The notes under the pieces are model-generated. The model did no database searches and was not told where the DNA came from. It saw only the letters and a list, made by a program, of their open reading frames with translations. From assembly GCA_011960625.1 (NCBI GenBank), contig BLMJ01000009.1:1-64000 (forward strand): a stretch of DNA of 64,000 nucleotides, given 5' to 3'. Below are positions 20,421 through 31,500 of the stretch, piece by piece. A program made the translations under genes and the position numbers. The stretch is from Lachnospiraceae bacterium. GTDB lineage: Bacteria; Bacillota; Clostridia; Lachnospirales; Lachnospiraceae. The first letter of the stretch is position 1, and the number at the start of each line of letters is the position of its first letter.

Positions 20421-20732
20421 ATGGCATTTTTTATGAGACCGAAAAGACAGAGACAGGAGGACGAGAGTCGCCCTTTCAGGAATAAAATTGCGGAATTGTC
20501 AGAGCTGCCAAAAGACGTGGCTCTAGGTATGCCGATTCTGACGGTTACCGGGCAGATGGAGCTGTGCCTTGAAAATTACAGAGGGATTCTGGAATACACA
20601 GATTCCCTAGTGCGTATCCAGACTCGGACCGGACAGATACGCATCACCGGACAGAAGCTTGAGGTGGTCTATTATACCAATGATGAGATGAAGGTGAACG
20701 GCCATATACATTCTATTGAATATCAGCGTTAA
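20421..20732 (+). CDS. yqfC: Sporulation protein YqfC-like
   Basis: Size, sequence (NYRGILEYTDSLVRIQTRTGQIRITGQKLEVVYYTNDEMKVNGHI) and position before yqfD. Confidence 0.88.
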   Translation: MAFFMRPKRQRQEDESRPFRNKIAELSELPKDVALGMPILTVTGQMELCLENYRGILEYTDSLVRIQTRTGQIRITGQKLEVVYYTNDEMKVNGHIHSIEYQR

Positions 20733-20747
20733 TGAGGAGGTACGACT

Positions 20748-22019
20748 TTGCTGTTAAAGATCATCCGATACATCAAAGGATACATCCGTATTCGGATTAC
20801 GGGATACTCGACGGAGAGATTCTTAAATGCGTGCAGCCATAAGGGGGTTGTATTGTGGGGACTTACGCCAGTGAACCGGGCATACGAGATGAATATCCAG
20901 GCCAAGGGATTTCGGCAGTTAAAACCGATCATCAGGAAGACGGGAACGAAAGTAGTGATTGTAGGGCGGTTCGGTCTTCCTTTTTTTTTACATAAATACC
21001 GAAAGCGAAAATTATTTTTTGCAGGGGCAGTCCTTTTTGTGGCTCTGGTATTTCTCATGTCCAGATATATCTGGAACATTGATATTCGGGGGAATCTCTC
21101 CTATACGGACGAAACACTTCTTAGATTTCTTGCAAGTACCCAGGTTACCAATGGGATGCCTGTGGCTGAGGTGGACTGTGCAAGGATTGTAAAGGATATC
21201 CGAAAGGAATATAACGACATTATATGGGTTTCTGCCTCCATCAAGGGAACACGGCTGATTATACAGGTAAAGGAGAATGAGGATTCCCTTCCCGCCATGG
21301 ATGCAGTAAATCAGGAGACTGAAGAGCCGACAGACGATGCGTCCCAGGCCATGGATATTGTTGCCGACCAGGACTGCACCATCACCCGAATTGTACCACG
21401 TAAGGGAATCCCAATGGTAAAGGAAGGCCAGGAGGTGAAAGCAGGAGATATTCTGGTGTCTGGCCAGGTGCCTGTACTAGACGACGCAGGAACCGTCATT
21501 GCCTATCAGTATCATAAGGCAGACGCAGATATTGAGGGACGGACGTCCATGGAGTATCAGGATGAGATTGGGCTGACCTATGAGGTGAAGGAATATGCCA
21601 GCGTTGAAAAGATAGAATATACGCTGAAAATCGGGGATTACTATCTTAGGTTTGGTTCGATTCAAAATTCCTACGACACATGGGAAATGTATGGCTCCCA
21701 GAAGCAGCTTTGCATCGGTGAAAATTTTTATCTTCCGGTTATCTGTGACCGAAGAATTGCGAAACCCTATCAAGCTTCGGAGAAAAAATACTCAAAAAAG
21801 GAGCTTCAGAGGATATTAAGTTCAAGTTTTCAGCGATATTGTAAAGATTTGGATAAAAAGGGGGTAGAAATTATTGAGAATAATGTTAAAATATACACAG
21901 GGCCTAAAAAAGCCGAGGCAAAGGGAAGACTGTCAGTCTTAATGCCAATTGGAACATTGGCCCAATCTCAATTACTGGACGTTCCGGTAATCGAAGAACA
22001 AGATGAGACAGGAGAGTAG
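20748..22019 (+). CDS. yqfD: Sporulation protein YqfD
   Basis: One TM segment, POTRA-like region; yqfC-yqfD-phoH-ybeY order. Confidence 0.9.
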   Translation: MLLKIIRYIKGYIRIRITGYSTERFLNACSHKGVVLWGLTPVNRAYEMNIQAKGFRQLKPIIRKTGTKVVIVGRFGLPFFLHKYRKRKLFFAGAVLFVALVFLMSRYIWNIDIRGNLSYTDETLLRFLASTQVTNGMPVAEVDCARIVKDIRKEYNDIIWVSASIKGTRLIIQVKENEDSLPAMDAVNQETEEPTDDASQAMDIVADQDCTITRIVPRKGIPMVKEGQEVKAGDILVSGQVPVLDDAGTVIAYQYHKADADIEGRTSMEYQDEIGLTYEVKEYASVEKIEYTLKIGDYYLRFGSIQNSYDTWEMYGSQKQLCIGENFYLPVICDRRIAKPYQASEKKYSKKELQRILSSSFQRYCKDLDKKGVEIIENNVKIYTGPKKAEAKGRLSVLMPIGTLAQSQLLDVPVIEEQDETGE

Positions 22020-22022
22020 CGG

Positions 22023-23039
22023 ATGGGATTAATGGAGGCAGTCATCGATATACCGGCCGAGCATGAGGCGAATGTGTTCGGCCAGTTTGATATATTTGCA
22101 AAGAAGATAGAGCGCACGCTTCATGTTACATTTATCGCAAGGGGCGACAGCGTGAAGATTATGGGGGAAGCGGCCAATGTAGAGAAAGCGAAAAAGGTTC
22201 TCGCTCAATTAGTAGGACTGTCGAGAAAGGGCAGTACAATTCAGGAGCAGAATGTGGATTACACACTTGCCCTTGCCATGGAGGACAGTAAAGAGAGTAT
22301 CCTAGAGATTGATGGAGATATTATCTGTCACACTCTTCAAGGAAAGCCTATTAAGCCAAAGACACTGGGGCAGAAGGAATATGTGGACGCCCTGCGCCGG
22401 CAGATGATTGTGTTCGGCCTGGGACCTGCAGGTACAGGAAAGACTTACCTTGCCATGGCCATGGCGATTACAGCCTTCCGTAACAACGAGGTGGGCAGGA
22501 TTATTCTGACAAGACCCGCTATAGAGGCGGGAGAGAAGCTTGGTTTCCTGCCTGGGGATCTGCAGAGTAAGATTGACCCCTATCTTCGTCCCTTGTATGA
22601 CGCGTTATACCAAATTATGGGAGCGGAGAGTTTTCTAAAAAATTCGGAGAGAGGGTTAATCGAGGTGGCGCCGCTGGCGTATATGAGAGGAAGGACGCTG
22701 GATAATGCCTATATCATTCTGGACGAGGCGCAGAATACCACCCCTGCTCAGATGAAGATGTTTCTGACGAGAATTGGATTTGGATCAAAGGTAGCTGTAA
22801 CGGGCGACACCTCCCAGAAGGATCTCCCCGTTGGGCAGGTATCTGGACTTGACGTGTCAATTTCTGTCCTTAAAAATATTGATGATATCGCAATCTGTAA
22901 CTTAACCAGCAAGGATGTTGTGCGCCATCCCCTGGTACAGAAGATTGTGAAGGCGTACGAGGACTACGAGAATCGAAGCCGAACCAAAAACCGAGTCAGA
23001 GATGGTAAGGTAAGGCGTGAAAGAGGCCAAAAGAGATAG
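22023..23039 (+). CDS. phoH: PhoH family ATPase
   Basis: FGLGPAGTGKTYLAMAMA, LDEAQNTTPAQMKMFLTRIG. Confidence 0.95.
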   Translation: MGLMEAVIDIPAEHEANVFGQFDIFAKKIERTLHVTFIARGDSVKIMGEAANVEKAKKVLAQLVGLSRKGSTIQEQNVDYTLALAMEDSKESILEIDGDIICHTLQGKPIKPKTLGQKEYVDALRRQMIVFGLGPAGTGKTYLAMAMAITAFRNNEVGRIILTRPAIEAGEKLGFLPGDLQSKIDPYLRPLYDALYQIMGAESFLKNSERGLIEVAPLAYMRGRTLDNAYIILDEAQNTTPAQMKMFLTRIGFGSKVAVTGDTSQKDLPVGQVSGLDVSISVLKNIDDIAICNLTSKDVVRHPLVQKIVKAYEDYENRSRTKNRVRDGKVRRERGQKR

Positions 23040-23084
23040 GATTACGCCATATTTAAAAATAAATAGATACAAAAGGAGAAGAGT

Positions 23085-23579
23085 ATGACACTTTATTTTG
23101 ACGAAGAGGGAGAAATCACCCTCCCTTTAAAGTGCCTAGAGCTTGCAGAGAAGGTGGTTGAGACAGCCCTTGATGCGGTGAACTGTCCTTACGAGGCGCA
23201 GGTAAGCCTTCTGCTTACGATGAATGCACAGATCCAAGATATGAATACAGAGTTTCGGGGAATAGCAAAGCCTACGGACGTGCTTTCTTTTCCTATGCTT
23301 GAATATCCTGTGCCAGGTGAATTTGATTTCCTTGAGGAGAGGGACGACTGCTTTGACCCGGAGACCGGCGAGCTTACCTTGGGGGATATCATTATTTCCA
23401 AAGAGAAGGTCATAGCACAGGCGAATGAATACGGACATTCTATCCTGCGGGAATATGCATTTCTGATTGTACATTCTATTCTGCACCTTGTGGGGTATGA
23501 CCATATGGAAGAAGATGAACGCCGGACCATGGAGACAAAGCAGGATGAGATCATGGATGTGCTTAATATAATACGATAA
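23085..23579 (+). CDS. ybeY: rRNA maturation RNase YbeY
   Basis: FRGIAKPTDVLSFP, HSILHLVGYDH zinc motif. Confidence 0.95.
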   Translation: MTLYFDEEGEITLPLKCLELAEKVVETALDAVNCPYEAQVSLLLTMNAQIQDMNTEFRGIAKPTDVLSFPMLEYPVPGEFDFLEERDDCFDPETGELTLGDIIISKEKVIAQANEYGHSILREYAFLIVHSILHLVGYDHMEEDERRTMETKQDEIMDVLNIIR

Positions 23580-23592
23580 GAGGGAGCAATTT

Positions 23593-25263
23593 ATGGCTGA
23601 ACGACGAAAAAAGAGAGACAAGAATTTTCTGGTCCAGGGGTCCATACTGGCGTTTGCAGGTGTGATTACCAAGATCATAGGAGCCGTTTACAGAATTCCG
23701 CTTACCAATACTGTAGGTACAGAAGGAATGGGGTACTATAACGTGGCCTTTTCCATCTATACGATTGCTTTGATGCTTACCTCCTACAGCCTCCCATTAG
23801 CTGTCTCCAAATTGGTTTCAGCGCGGGTGGCGATTGGAGAGTACCGGAATGCTTACAAGGTGTTCAAATGTGCCTTGATGTTTGCAATAGTAGCAAGCGG
23901 TGTGGTTTCGTTGGCGATATTTTTCGGGGCGAATTTTATTGCAGATACACTTATGTCCATGGACTTAAGCGTCTATGCACTGCGTGTCCTTGCACCCTGT
24001 ATTTTTGTAGTGGCGCTGCTTGGAGTAATCAGAGGATTTTTTCAGGGGAATGGTTCCATGATGCCGACTGCGTTTTCGCAGGTAATCGAGCAGATTGTGA
24101 ATGCGGTTGCTTCTATTGTGGGCGCGTATTTGCTGCTTCAGATGGGGAAGGAGATAGCAAATACCAGGGGAGACGACTCCTATGGCCCGGCTTATGCGGC
24201 GGCAGGCGGTACGATAGGAACGATTATGGGGGCATTTGTCGCATTGTTATTTGTGATTGTGGTCTTTATCGCTTACTACCAGCTATTTCGCAAGAAGATG
24301 CGGCGGGACAGAAGCCGAAAAAGAGAAAGCTACCGGAGGATTTACAGAATACTGTTTCTGACGATTGCGCCGGTTATTTTGAGTGCGACGGTTTATAATA
24401 TCAGCGATTTTCTGGACACTGCTATTTTTAACAATATTATGGCGGCGCAAGGATATAAGAAGACAGAGTACGCCAGCCTTATGGGTATCTTTGGAAGCCA
24501 GTTTAACACACTGATTAATGTGCCGCTGTCTGTGGCTACGGCTTTAGCCGCCTCGCTGATTCCAAGTCTGGTGGCAACGGTGCAGACAGGGAGCCGTAAG
24601 CAGGTACATAATAAAATTAACACGGCTATTCGTTTCAATATGATGATTGCCATCCCCTGTGCCGTAGGTCTTACGATTCTGGCGAAGCCCTTGATGGATC
24701 TTCTGTTCTATACGGAGGATAACACAACGGCGGCTCTCATGATGCAGCTTGGGGCTGTTTCCGTGGTATTTTACTGTCCGTCTACCCTGACCAATTCAGT
24801 GCTTCAGGGCTTGGATGATATGATGACGCCAGTAAAAAATTCTTCGATTGCACTGGTAGTCCATGTGCTTTCGCTGCTTGTGATGTTGGTTGCTTTCAAA
24901 TGGAACATTTATGCCGTGGTAATGAGCAGAACCATTTTTGCCGCTACGGTGTATATGCTGAACTGCCATGCACTGCGTGAGCGGATTGGTTATGTACAGG
25001 AACGAAAACGAACTTTTATCATCCCCACGATTGCGGCAGGAATCATGGGCGCGGTTGCCGTACTTGTGCACTTGCTTTTTGAGTTGTTTGCGGGTACTAG
25101 AATTGCGACCATATTTGCAATTCTTGCGGCGGTTCCGGCCTATGGTTTTGCTTTAGTGCTGCTTGGCGGCGTGACGGAGGATGAGATAGAGAGCATGCCT
25201 AAGGGAACATTGCTTCTGTCCATTTGTCGGAAAATGCACCTGTTCAGGGATGTTTATCGTTAA
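23593..25263 (+). CDS. Polysaccharide biosynthesis / SpoVB-MurJ-type MOP flippase
   Basis: Multi-TM; GVITKIIGAVYRIPLTNTVGTEGMGYYNVA. Confidence 0.88.
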   Translation: MAERRKKRDKNFLVQGSILAFAGVITKIIGAVYRIPLTNTVGTEGMGYYNVAFSIYTIALMLTSYSLPLAVSKLVSARVAIGEYRNAYKVFKCALMFAIVASGVVSLAIFFGANFIADTLMSMDLSVYALRVLAPCIFVVALLGVIRGFFQGNGSMMPTAFSQVIEQIVNAVASIVGAYLLLQMGKEIANTRGDDSYGPAYAAAGGTIGTIMGAFVALLFVIVVFIAYYQLFRKKMRRDRSRKRESYRRIYRILFLTIAPVILSATVYNISDFLDTAIFNNIMAAQGYKKTEYASLMGIFGSQFNTLINVPLSVATALAASLIPSLVATVQTGSRKQVHNKINTAIRFNMMIAIPCAVGLTILAKPLMDLLFYTEDNTTAALMMQLGAVSVVFYCPSTLTNSVLQGLDDMMTPVKNSSIALVVHVLSLLVMLVAFKWNIYAVVMSRTIFAATVYMLNCHALRERIGYVQERKRTFIIPTIAAGIMGAVAVLVHLLFELFAGTRIATIFAILAAVPAYGFALVLLGGVTEDEIESMPKGTLLLSICRKMHLFRDVYR

Positions 25264-25329
25264 AATATGAATCATTCTGCATAAAAATCGAAAAATTACC
25301 GATACTGTACTAAAAAAGGAGTTGTCCTT

Positions 25330-25740
25330 ATGAGAAATAAGTTAGGTATCGGTTTTTTTGGTGTTATGATTGTGGCGTTGATGTTGGTCACGGGAGCTTA
25401 TCAGTTAAGCTACCAGCGGGCCAAGGAGCAGAGGGAGGTTAAGCTGCAGGTTGCAGAGGAAACCCGGGCAGAAGGGCAAAAGAAGGAGGAGACGACAGCG
25501 GCCACTCCGGACCCGGCTACTGTAGCGGCGGACGGACAGGCGCTGAAGGAAGACTGCTATTACCTGATGGAGGTAAACGGTTATGTTGTGGTTTATCTAA
25601 GTGACAAGAAAACGCCCTATGAGTATACAGATATTAAGTATGACGACCTTCCTGCCGAGCTTAGGGATGAGATTCGGAATGGAAAATATGTGGAGGATGC
25701 AAAGTCTCTATATGGTTTCCTGGAAAATTATTCCAGCTAA
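25330..25740 (+). CDS. Hypothetical secreted/anchored protein, possible BofC C-terminal-like domain
   Basis: N-terminal TM plus YYLMEVNGYVVVYLSDKKTPYEYTDI; domain suggestion is tentative. Confidence 0.5.
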   Translation: MRNKLGIGFFGVMIVALMLVTGAYQLSYQRAKEQREVKLQVAEETRAEGQKKEETTAATPDPATVAADGQALKEDCYYLMEVNGYVVVYLSDKKTPYEYTDIKYDDLPAELRDEIRNGKYVEDAKSLYGFLENYSS

Positions 25741-25912
25741 AGATTGATAAATTTTTTTCAATTATTGAAATCATCGGTAGACTTTCAAGGGAAGATAGTG
25801 TAAGATAAGATGAAGATTCAGGCAGTCTCAAATAAGATACGTGTAAGTGTTATGGAGTGGTTTAACGGAAGGGGAAGTTACCGTATAACACGTTGAGGGA
25901 GGAAAGTGAGCT

Positions 25913-26134
25913 ATGGACAGTCAGAAAATTGAGAGGATCAATGAATTGTACCATAAGTCGAAGGCGGAAGGGCTGACGGATGAGGAGCGTAAAGAGCAGC
26001 AGATCCTACGGCGGGAGTATGTGGATTCCTTTAAGCGGAATCTGCGCGGCCAACTGGATCAGATTTCGATTCAAGAAGAGGATGGTTCAATTACAAATCT
26101 GGGAGAAAAGTTTGGAAACAAAGAAGGAAATTAG
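25913..26134 (+). CDS. DUF896 (YnzC-like) protein
   Basis: KIERINELYHKSKAEGLTDEERKEQQILRREYVDSFKRNLRGQLD. Confidence 0.9.
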   Translation: MDSQKIERINELYHKSKAEGLTDEERKEQQILRREYVDSFKRNLRGQLDQISIQEEDGSITNLGEKFGNKEGN

Positions 26135-26663
26135 ACAAAGAATCCGGATGGAACGAGAGAAGTTTGAGAAGGCCTGCTTTATTGAGGCTACAAACAGGAT
26201 TGCCGCCGCTGTAGTCAGCCATCCCTGGTTTCTTGGCGAGAGGGAGCTTTATATTTACGCGGACTGTAAAGGCGAGGTGGGGACAGGCAAGATTATGGCA
26301 AAGGCATTTCAGAGAGGGATGAATGTATGGGTTCCCCGTGTGACGGGGGATACCATGCTTTTTTGCCGTGTTCGGGGAATGGATGAGTTAAAGCCCGGTA
26401 CATATGGGATTCTGGAACCCACGGGGAATGAATTTTCGGAGGGGGAAGAAGGGCTTATGATTATGCCGGGGGTAGCGTTCGACGAAGCCTGCCATCGAAT
26501 TGGATACGGCAAAGGGTTTTATGACAGGTATCTTGAAAAGCACAGGAAGCTTCGCAGAATGGCCCTTGGGTTTGAGTACCAGGTGTTGGCAGAGGTTCCG
26601 TATGATGAGTATGATATCTGTCCTGAGATTGTGGTTACAGAGCGAAGGGTGATTGGGATGTGA
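26112..26663 (+). CDS. 5-formyltetrahydrofolate cyclo-ligase
   Basis: CHRIGYGKGFYDRYL motif; probable TTG start at 26112 overlapping the previous CDS. Confidence 0.88.
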   Translation: METKKEIRQRIRMEREKFEKACFIEATNRIAAAVVSHPWFLGERELYIYADCKGEVGTGKIMAKAFQRGMNVWVPRVTGDTMLFCRVRGMDELKPGTYGILEPTGNEFSEGEEGLMIMPGVAFDEACHRIGYGKGFYDRYLEKHRKLRRMALGFEYQVLAEVPYDEYDICPEIVVTERRVIGM

Positions 26664-26692
26664 ACCAGTCATGGGCAGCGAAAGGAGTACAT

Positions 26693-26875
26693 ATGCAGAC
26701 AGGATTACCGAAAGATGCTGTGATGAGGTTAAGTGTGGTGAATACGAAACTGAGGGATGTTTATCATACATTGGAGGATTTGTGCGAGGATATGGACGTG
26801 GACAAAGAGGAAATTGTGAGTAGTTTAAGAGCTATTGGTTACGAGTATGACGAGGGAATACGGCAGTTTGTCTGA
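26693..26875 (+). CDS. DUF4250-like small protein
   Basis: GLPKDAVMRLSVVNTKLRDVYHTLEDLCEDMDVDKEEIVSSL; RBS aaaggag before ATG 26693. Confidence 0.8.
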   Translation: MQTGLPKDAVMRLSVVNTKLRDVYHTLEDLCEDMDVDKEEIVSSLRAIGYEYDEGIRQFV

Positions 26876-26940
26876 GAATAGCACATGACAGAGCTTGTTA
26901 ATTTTGAGTATGTGACAGAAAGGGAGAAAAGTCAAGAGAA

Positions 26941-28398
26941 ATGTATCAGGAAATTGATTTAAATAAAATAGACATTCATGCAGAGCCTCCCGTAGAGGAA
27001 CCCGCCCGTCAATATTACTTTATGGCAAGATGCAAGGAGTGGGTGAAGGATTTTGAGCAAAAAAATGGCCGCTTACCCAGCTTCTGCGTAACGACATTTG
27101 GATGCCAGATGAACGCCCGTGATTCCGAGAAGCTAAGAGGAATTTTAAAAGAGATTGGCTATGTGGAAGAAGCGGAGGATAAGGCGGACTTTGTCATTTA
27201 TAACACCTGTACTGTCCGGGAGAATGCAAATACCCGTGTATATGGAAGGCTTGGACAGTTGAAGCCTCTGAAGAAAAAGAATCCCCATATGATGATTGGA
27301 CTTTGCGGCTGTATGATGCAGGAGCCGGAAGTAGTAGAGAAGTTAAAGAAGAGTTATCGGTTTGTGGATATTATTTTTGGGACCCACAATATCTATAAGT
27401 TTGCGGAATTGGTTGCGACTCGCCTTGAGTCAGAGCGGATGGTAATTGATATCTGGAAAAATACAGACAAAATTGTGGAAAATCTTCCGAATCAGCGGAA
27501 ATATAGTTTTAAGTCAGGAATTAATATTATGTTCGGATGCAATAATTTCTGCAGCTATTGTATTGTCCCTTATGTGCGGGGCCGTGAGCGAAGCCGTGAC
27601 CCTCAGGCGATTATCCAAGAAATCCGGCGGCTTGTGGCGGACGGTGTAAGCGAAGTGATGCTTCTTGGGCAGAACGTAAATTCCTATGGAAAGACGCTCA
27701 ATACGCCTATGACATTTGCGAAGCTTCTCAGGGAGATTGAAAAGATTGACGGGCTTTTGCGGATTCGATTTATGACCTCCCATCCAAAGGATCTTTCTGA
27801 CGAACTGATTGAGGTGATGGGAAATTCGCAGAAGATTTGTAAGCATCTGCATCTTCCCGTCCAGTCGGGAAGTACGGATATTTTAGCGAAGATGAACCGC
27901 CGTTATACGAAGGAGCAGTATCTTGAGCTGGTGGAGAAGCTTCGTAAGGCTGTGCCGGATATTTCCCTGACAACGGACATCATTGTGGGATTTCCGGGAG
28001 AGACGGAAGCAGATTTTGAAGAGACGCTTGATGTGGTCAGGAAAGTGCGGTATGACAGTGCATTTACATTTATCTACTCAAAACGGACGGGAACGCCTGC
28101 TGCTGTGATGGAGAATCAGGTATCGGAAGAAGTAATTAAGAACCGGTTTGATCGGCTGCTTCGGGAGGTACAGACGATTGCAGCAGAAGCTTGTGCAGTC
28201 CATGAGGGAACTGTGCAGGAGGTATTAGTAGAGGATATATGCAGCCATGACCCTAAGATGGTGACAGGGCGGCTTGGCAATAACCTGCTGGTGCATTTCT
28301 ACGGGGGTCAGGAATTAATCGGTCAGTATGTGGAGGTAAAGCTTACGGAGTGCAGAGGATTTTATTATATAGGGGAGATGGCAGGAAAAGCTTCCTAG
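26941..28398 (+). CDS. miaB: tRNA-2-methylthio-N6-dimethylallyladenosine synthase MiaB
   Basis: TFGCQMNARDSE, radical SAM CNNFCSYCIVPYVRG. Confidence 0.95.
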   Translation: MYQEIDLNKIDIHAEPPVEEPARQYYFMARCKEWVKDFEQKNGRLPSFCVTTFGCQMNARDSEKLRGILKEIGYVEEAEDKADFVIYNTCTVRENANTRVYGRLGQLKPLKKKNPHMMIGLCGCMMQEPEVVEKLKKSYRFVDIIFGTHNIYKFAELVATRLESERMVIDIWKNTDKIVENLPNQRKYSFKSGINIMFGCNNFCSYCIVPYVRGRERSRDPQAIIQEIRRLVADGVSEVMLLGQNVNSYGKTLNTPMTFAKLLREIEKIDGLLRIRFMTSHPKDLSDELIEVMGNSQKICKHLHLPVQSGSTDILAKMNRRYTKEQYLELVEKLRKAVPDISLTTDIIVGFPGETEADFEETLDVVRKVRYDSAFTFIYSKRTGTPAAVMENQVSEEVIKNRFDRLLREVQTIAAEACAVHEGTVQEVLVEDICSHDPKMVTGRLGNNLLVHFYGGQELIGQYVEVKLTECRGFYYIGEMAGKAS

Positions 28399-28400
28399 TG

Positions 28401-28446
28401 TAGTGTGCCGACACATTTGTCTGAAAGCAAATGTGTCAGCACACTA
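28401..28446 (+). repeat. Hairpin overlapping near the miaB stop
   Basis: tagtgtgccgacacatttg / caaatgtgtcagcacacta, 19-bp arms with one mismatch. Confidence 0.8.
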
Positions 28447-28455
28447 GATAGAGGG

Positions 28456-28493
28456 ATCGCATCAGGCACAGAAATGCTTGATGCGATTTTTCT
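28456..28493 (+). terminator. Rho-independent terminator after miaB
   Basis: atcgcatca...tgatgcgat followed by ttttt. Confidence 0.75.
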
Positions 28494-28508
28494 ATATTTA
28501 TCAATGAA

Positions 28509-31500
28509 TTAAGTAAGGTTAATTTTAAAATAGGTATGGTACGGTTGGTTATGCACCGCATAAGACGGAATAAATTCCAAATCGTCATACCAAAGTGTAG
28601 GTCTGCCCTCCCAGCAAATCTTGAAGGAATCCTCCAGAACTTTAGGAAGATTCAGTGTAATCCAGTCAGTCCTGCTGCTTAGTGCGGTCATGACGAGAGG
28701 CCCGTACATCAGACTTGCGGCAGGGTATCCCTCGTAGGCGTCGTTGGTATAACATAGATGGAGGGCATAGGGAGTGGAGACGGTAATCCAATCACCGTCG
28801 GCAAAGGTCTGGTTAATCGTATAATATCCAACCTGGTCTGTATGCTTTGGAAGTATTCCGTTCTTATCTGATACCTGGAAAGTCTGGCGGCACCAATAAG
28901 GAATCCGAATTTTCAGTTTCAGGGAAACCGTCCCGCCCGCCGTCTCGGTATGTATAGACAGACGGAAAGACTGGGATGGGAAAGCTTGGTCAAGGGAAAT
29001 AGTTACGCCCTTCTCCTGCCAGTGATAGACAGATGGAAGAAAGAGGTTTAAGTAAAGGCTTCCATCCGTCCCGTGGTGATAAATATGCTCCGTATACCGA
29101 ACATGATTCTCCATGCCGGTTCCATGACAGCAGGTAAAATCGTCGTAATTATTGCTGTACTCCTTCTGTGCGCCTGGTCCAATGGGAAGCATATAGGTGA
29201 CGCCGTGGAGCGCCCCTTCTTTTGCGTCTGGATTCTGGCTGGCGGCAATATGGTTCAAAAGAGCCCGCTCGTAATAGTCCATATAAGCGCTGTGTTCTGG
29301 AGCATACTGATATAACATTCCGGTTAGCTTCAGCATATTGTAGGTGGCGCAGGTTTCACAGTTTCGTCCGCCCTCGATGTGGTTGGCCAAAAGGTCCGCC
29401 TCCCGAAAGTTTTCCCCTCGGCCCACGCCGCCGATGGAGTACATATACCGATTAACCACAATCTCCCAGAAATTCTTTGCCAAATGGTAATAGGAACGCT
29501 CTTTCGTTGCACGAAACATTTCCATAGCCCCGATAATTTGGGGGATGTGCTGGTTGGCATGTATCCCGCTCAAAGGATCTCGTCCGTGTTTCAACCCCTC
29601 AAACAGGGGCGGATTGTCGAACATCTCGGCTGCAGCCAGATAGTCTGTGCAGCCGGTAACTCTATACAAAGCGGCAAGGGATTCGTTTATCCCTCCATAT
29701 TCACCTGCAATGTACAGTTTCCACATGGCGGTACGCTGCTTTTTCGTTGTAGCCGAAAGGCGTCCGTAAACCCAGTCTCCGATGCCGCAGGCGCAGGAAA
29801 GGGCGGCCTCACTTTGAAGAAGGCGATGGCAGTCCAAAAGTCCCGCAAGAATTTTGTGGAGTGTATAATAGGGCGCCCAAATGGTGGCATAAGGCGTAAA
29901 CTCTTCCAGAAGAGCAAACTGATCGGGGGAATAAGCGCTTAAAAAACCCTTCCCCCAGGTATCAGGATTACGGCTCCAGAGGGACTGTACCGCATTGTTC
30001 GGCGTACAGGCTGTCTGGAAACCGGCAGGTTCTCCGTTCGATATCTGCTGTAGTTTTCGAAGCTCTCCAATCATGTAATCTGCCTTCTGGTGAAAGCGCT
30101 CATCACCTGTGGAGACGAATGCATGGGCAAGGGCAGACAGGTAGTGTCCCGTGGAATGTCCTCTAAGCAGTCCGGCGGGCTCTTCCCAGCCCCCTGGCGG
30201 CACGGCTTCATTGGTATCGAAGCCAAAGGCTTTGCGGAAATTGTAGAGCATACGGTCAGCGTCTAGGAAGAGCAGGTAGTGAAGGCACCGCTTCTGATTT
30301 TCAAAAAATACGCCGTTTTCTGTTAGACAAAGATGCTCCATGGCAGCAGGTTTTGCTTGAAGCTTAGGCGTTTCATATGAATCTGCGGCAGCAGGAATGT
30401 ACGCTCTTACAGGAAGGCTGCGACAGCAATCTGCAAGGATTGTGACCGGAAAATTTCTTGTGACTGACGCAGTGTTGTAGGAGGAAGTCAACGTCAGCGT
30501 CAGTTTTTCAGGCTTATCCGTCGGCCTTTTCTGGATATGTCCCTGATGGTCCATCCATTCTGGGCTGCTGCTTCTCCATTGGAAGGAGGCTCCGTTGCTT
30601 CCAGTAAGAGGAAGATCTAGGTCTTCTGTAACGTGTCCCGGAAATGGAAGAGCAACCTCCTGTGCATCCTTGTGGGCGATAACAGAAGCTTCTGGCATAG
30701 GCTCAATCTGGCACTGGTAAGTCTTAATTAACTGGCAGTCTCCGAAGGTAAGAGCGGCCTCCAATGTGCCGGTAAGCAGCTCTTTTCCGGCTTGGGGTCG
30801 GGTGAAGGCTCCGCTGTCCGAGATGGTATCCAAAGTCAGGCTTTTCCAGCGAATTTTTGCACCTGTCTTTCCCATCACCGGAAGCGTCAGTGGTTTCACT
30901 AGCGGCTTCGAAAACAGAGGTAAAAGCTGTTGCGCTTCAATCTGAAGGCGCATGTTGGGCGTAATTTGAAACAGGGAGGCAATCTCGCTGCCATCCAGTA
31001 TTCGGGAGAATATCCGTATATCGGAAAAAACTGCCGAAAGTGGGAGGGAGGCAAAAGTACCGTATCCGAAATAACAGTCACTACAATGCTTGAGAGTCTG
31101 GGCATCCATTCGCGGATGTTCAAAAGCGCCGCAGAGCTTTCCGTCTATATAGAGGGTTACATGGGAAGGGCTTCCCACGGAAAAAGAGACGGCGATATGG
31201 AACCATTGATCAGAGGGCGCCTGAAACCATGACTTTAGACTTCGCTCCTGGCTGCGTCCGCCTCCTGTTGCACAGGGAGACAAAAGGATGTAATCCGGAT
31301 TGCCGGCATCTGGCATCACAGAAAGATAGAAGCAATAGTCCCTGCCGAAGGAAAATAGATTTCCGTACTCAGATAAAGGGGATAGCTTAGCGTAAAAACT
31401 GACGGTAACGCCATCCTCTACTTTTAGTATGCCGTCTGGCAGATGAAGGAATCCCCCGTCCGTCCCTCCAGAGAGAACGAGAGTCGGGAGCGTCTGCCCG

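Noticed and set aside
29379-29942. 187-aa plus-strand ORF inside the GH127-like gene
   Set aside because: Fully antisense to a well-supported CDS with no recognisable domain.
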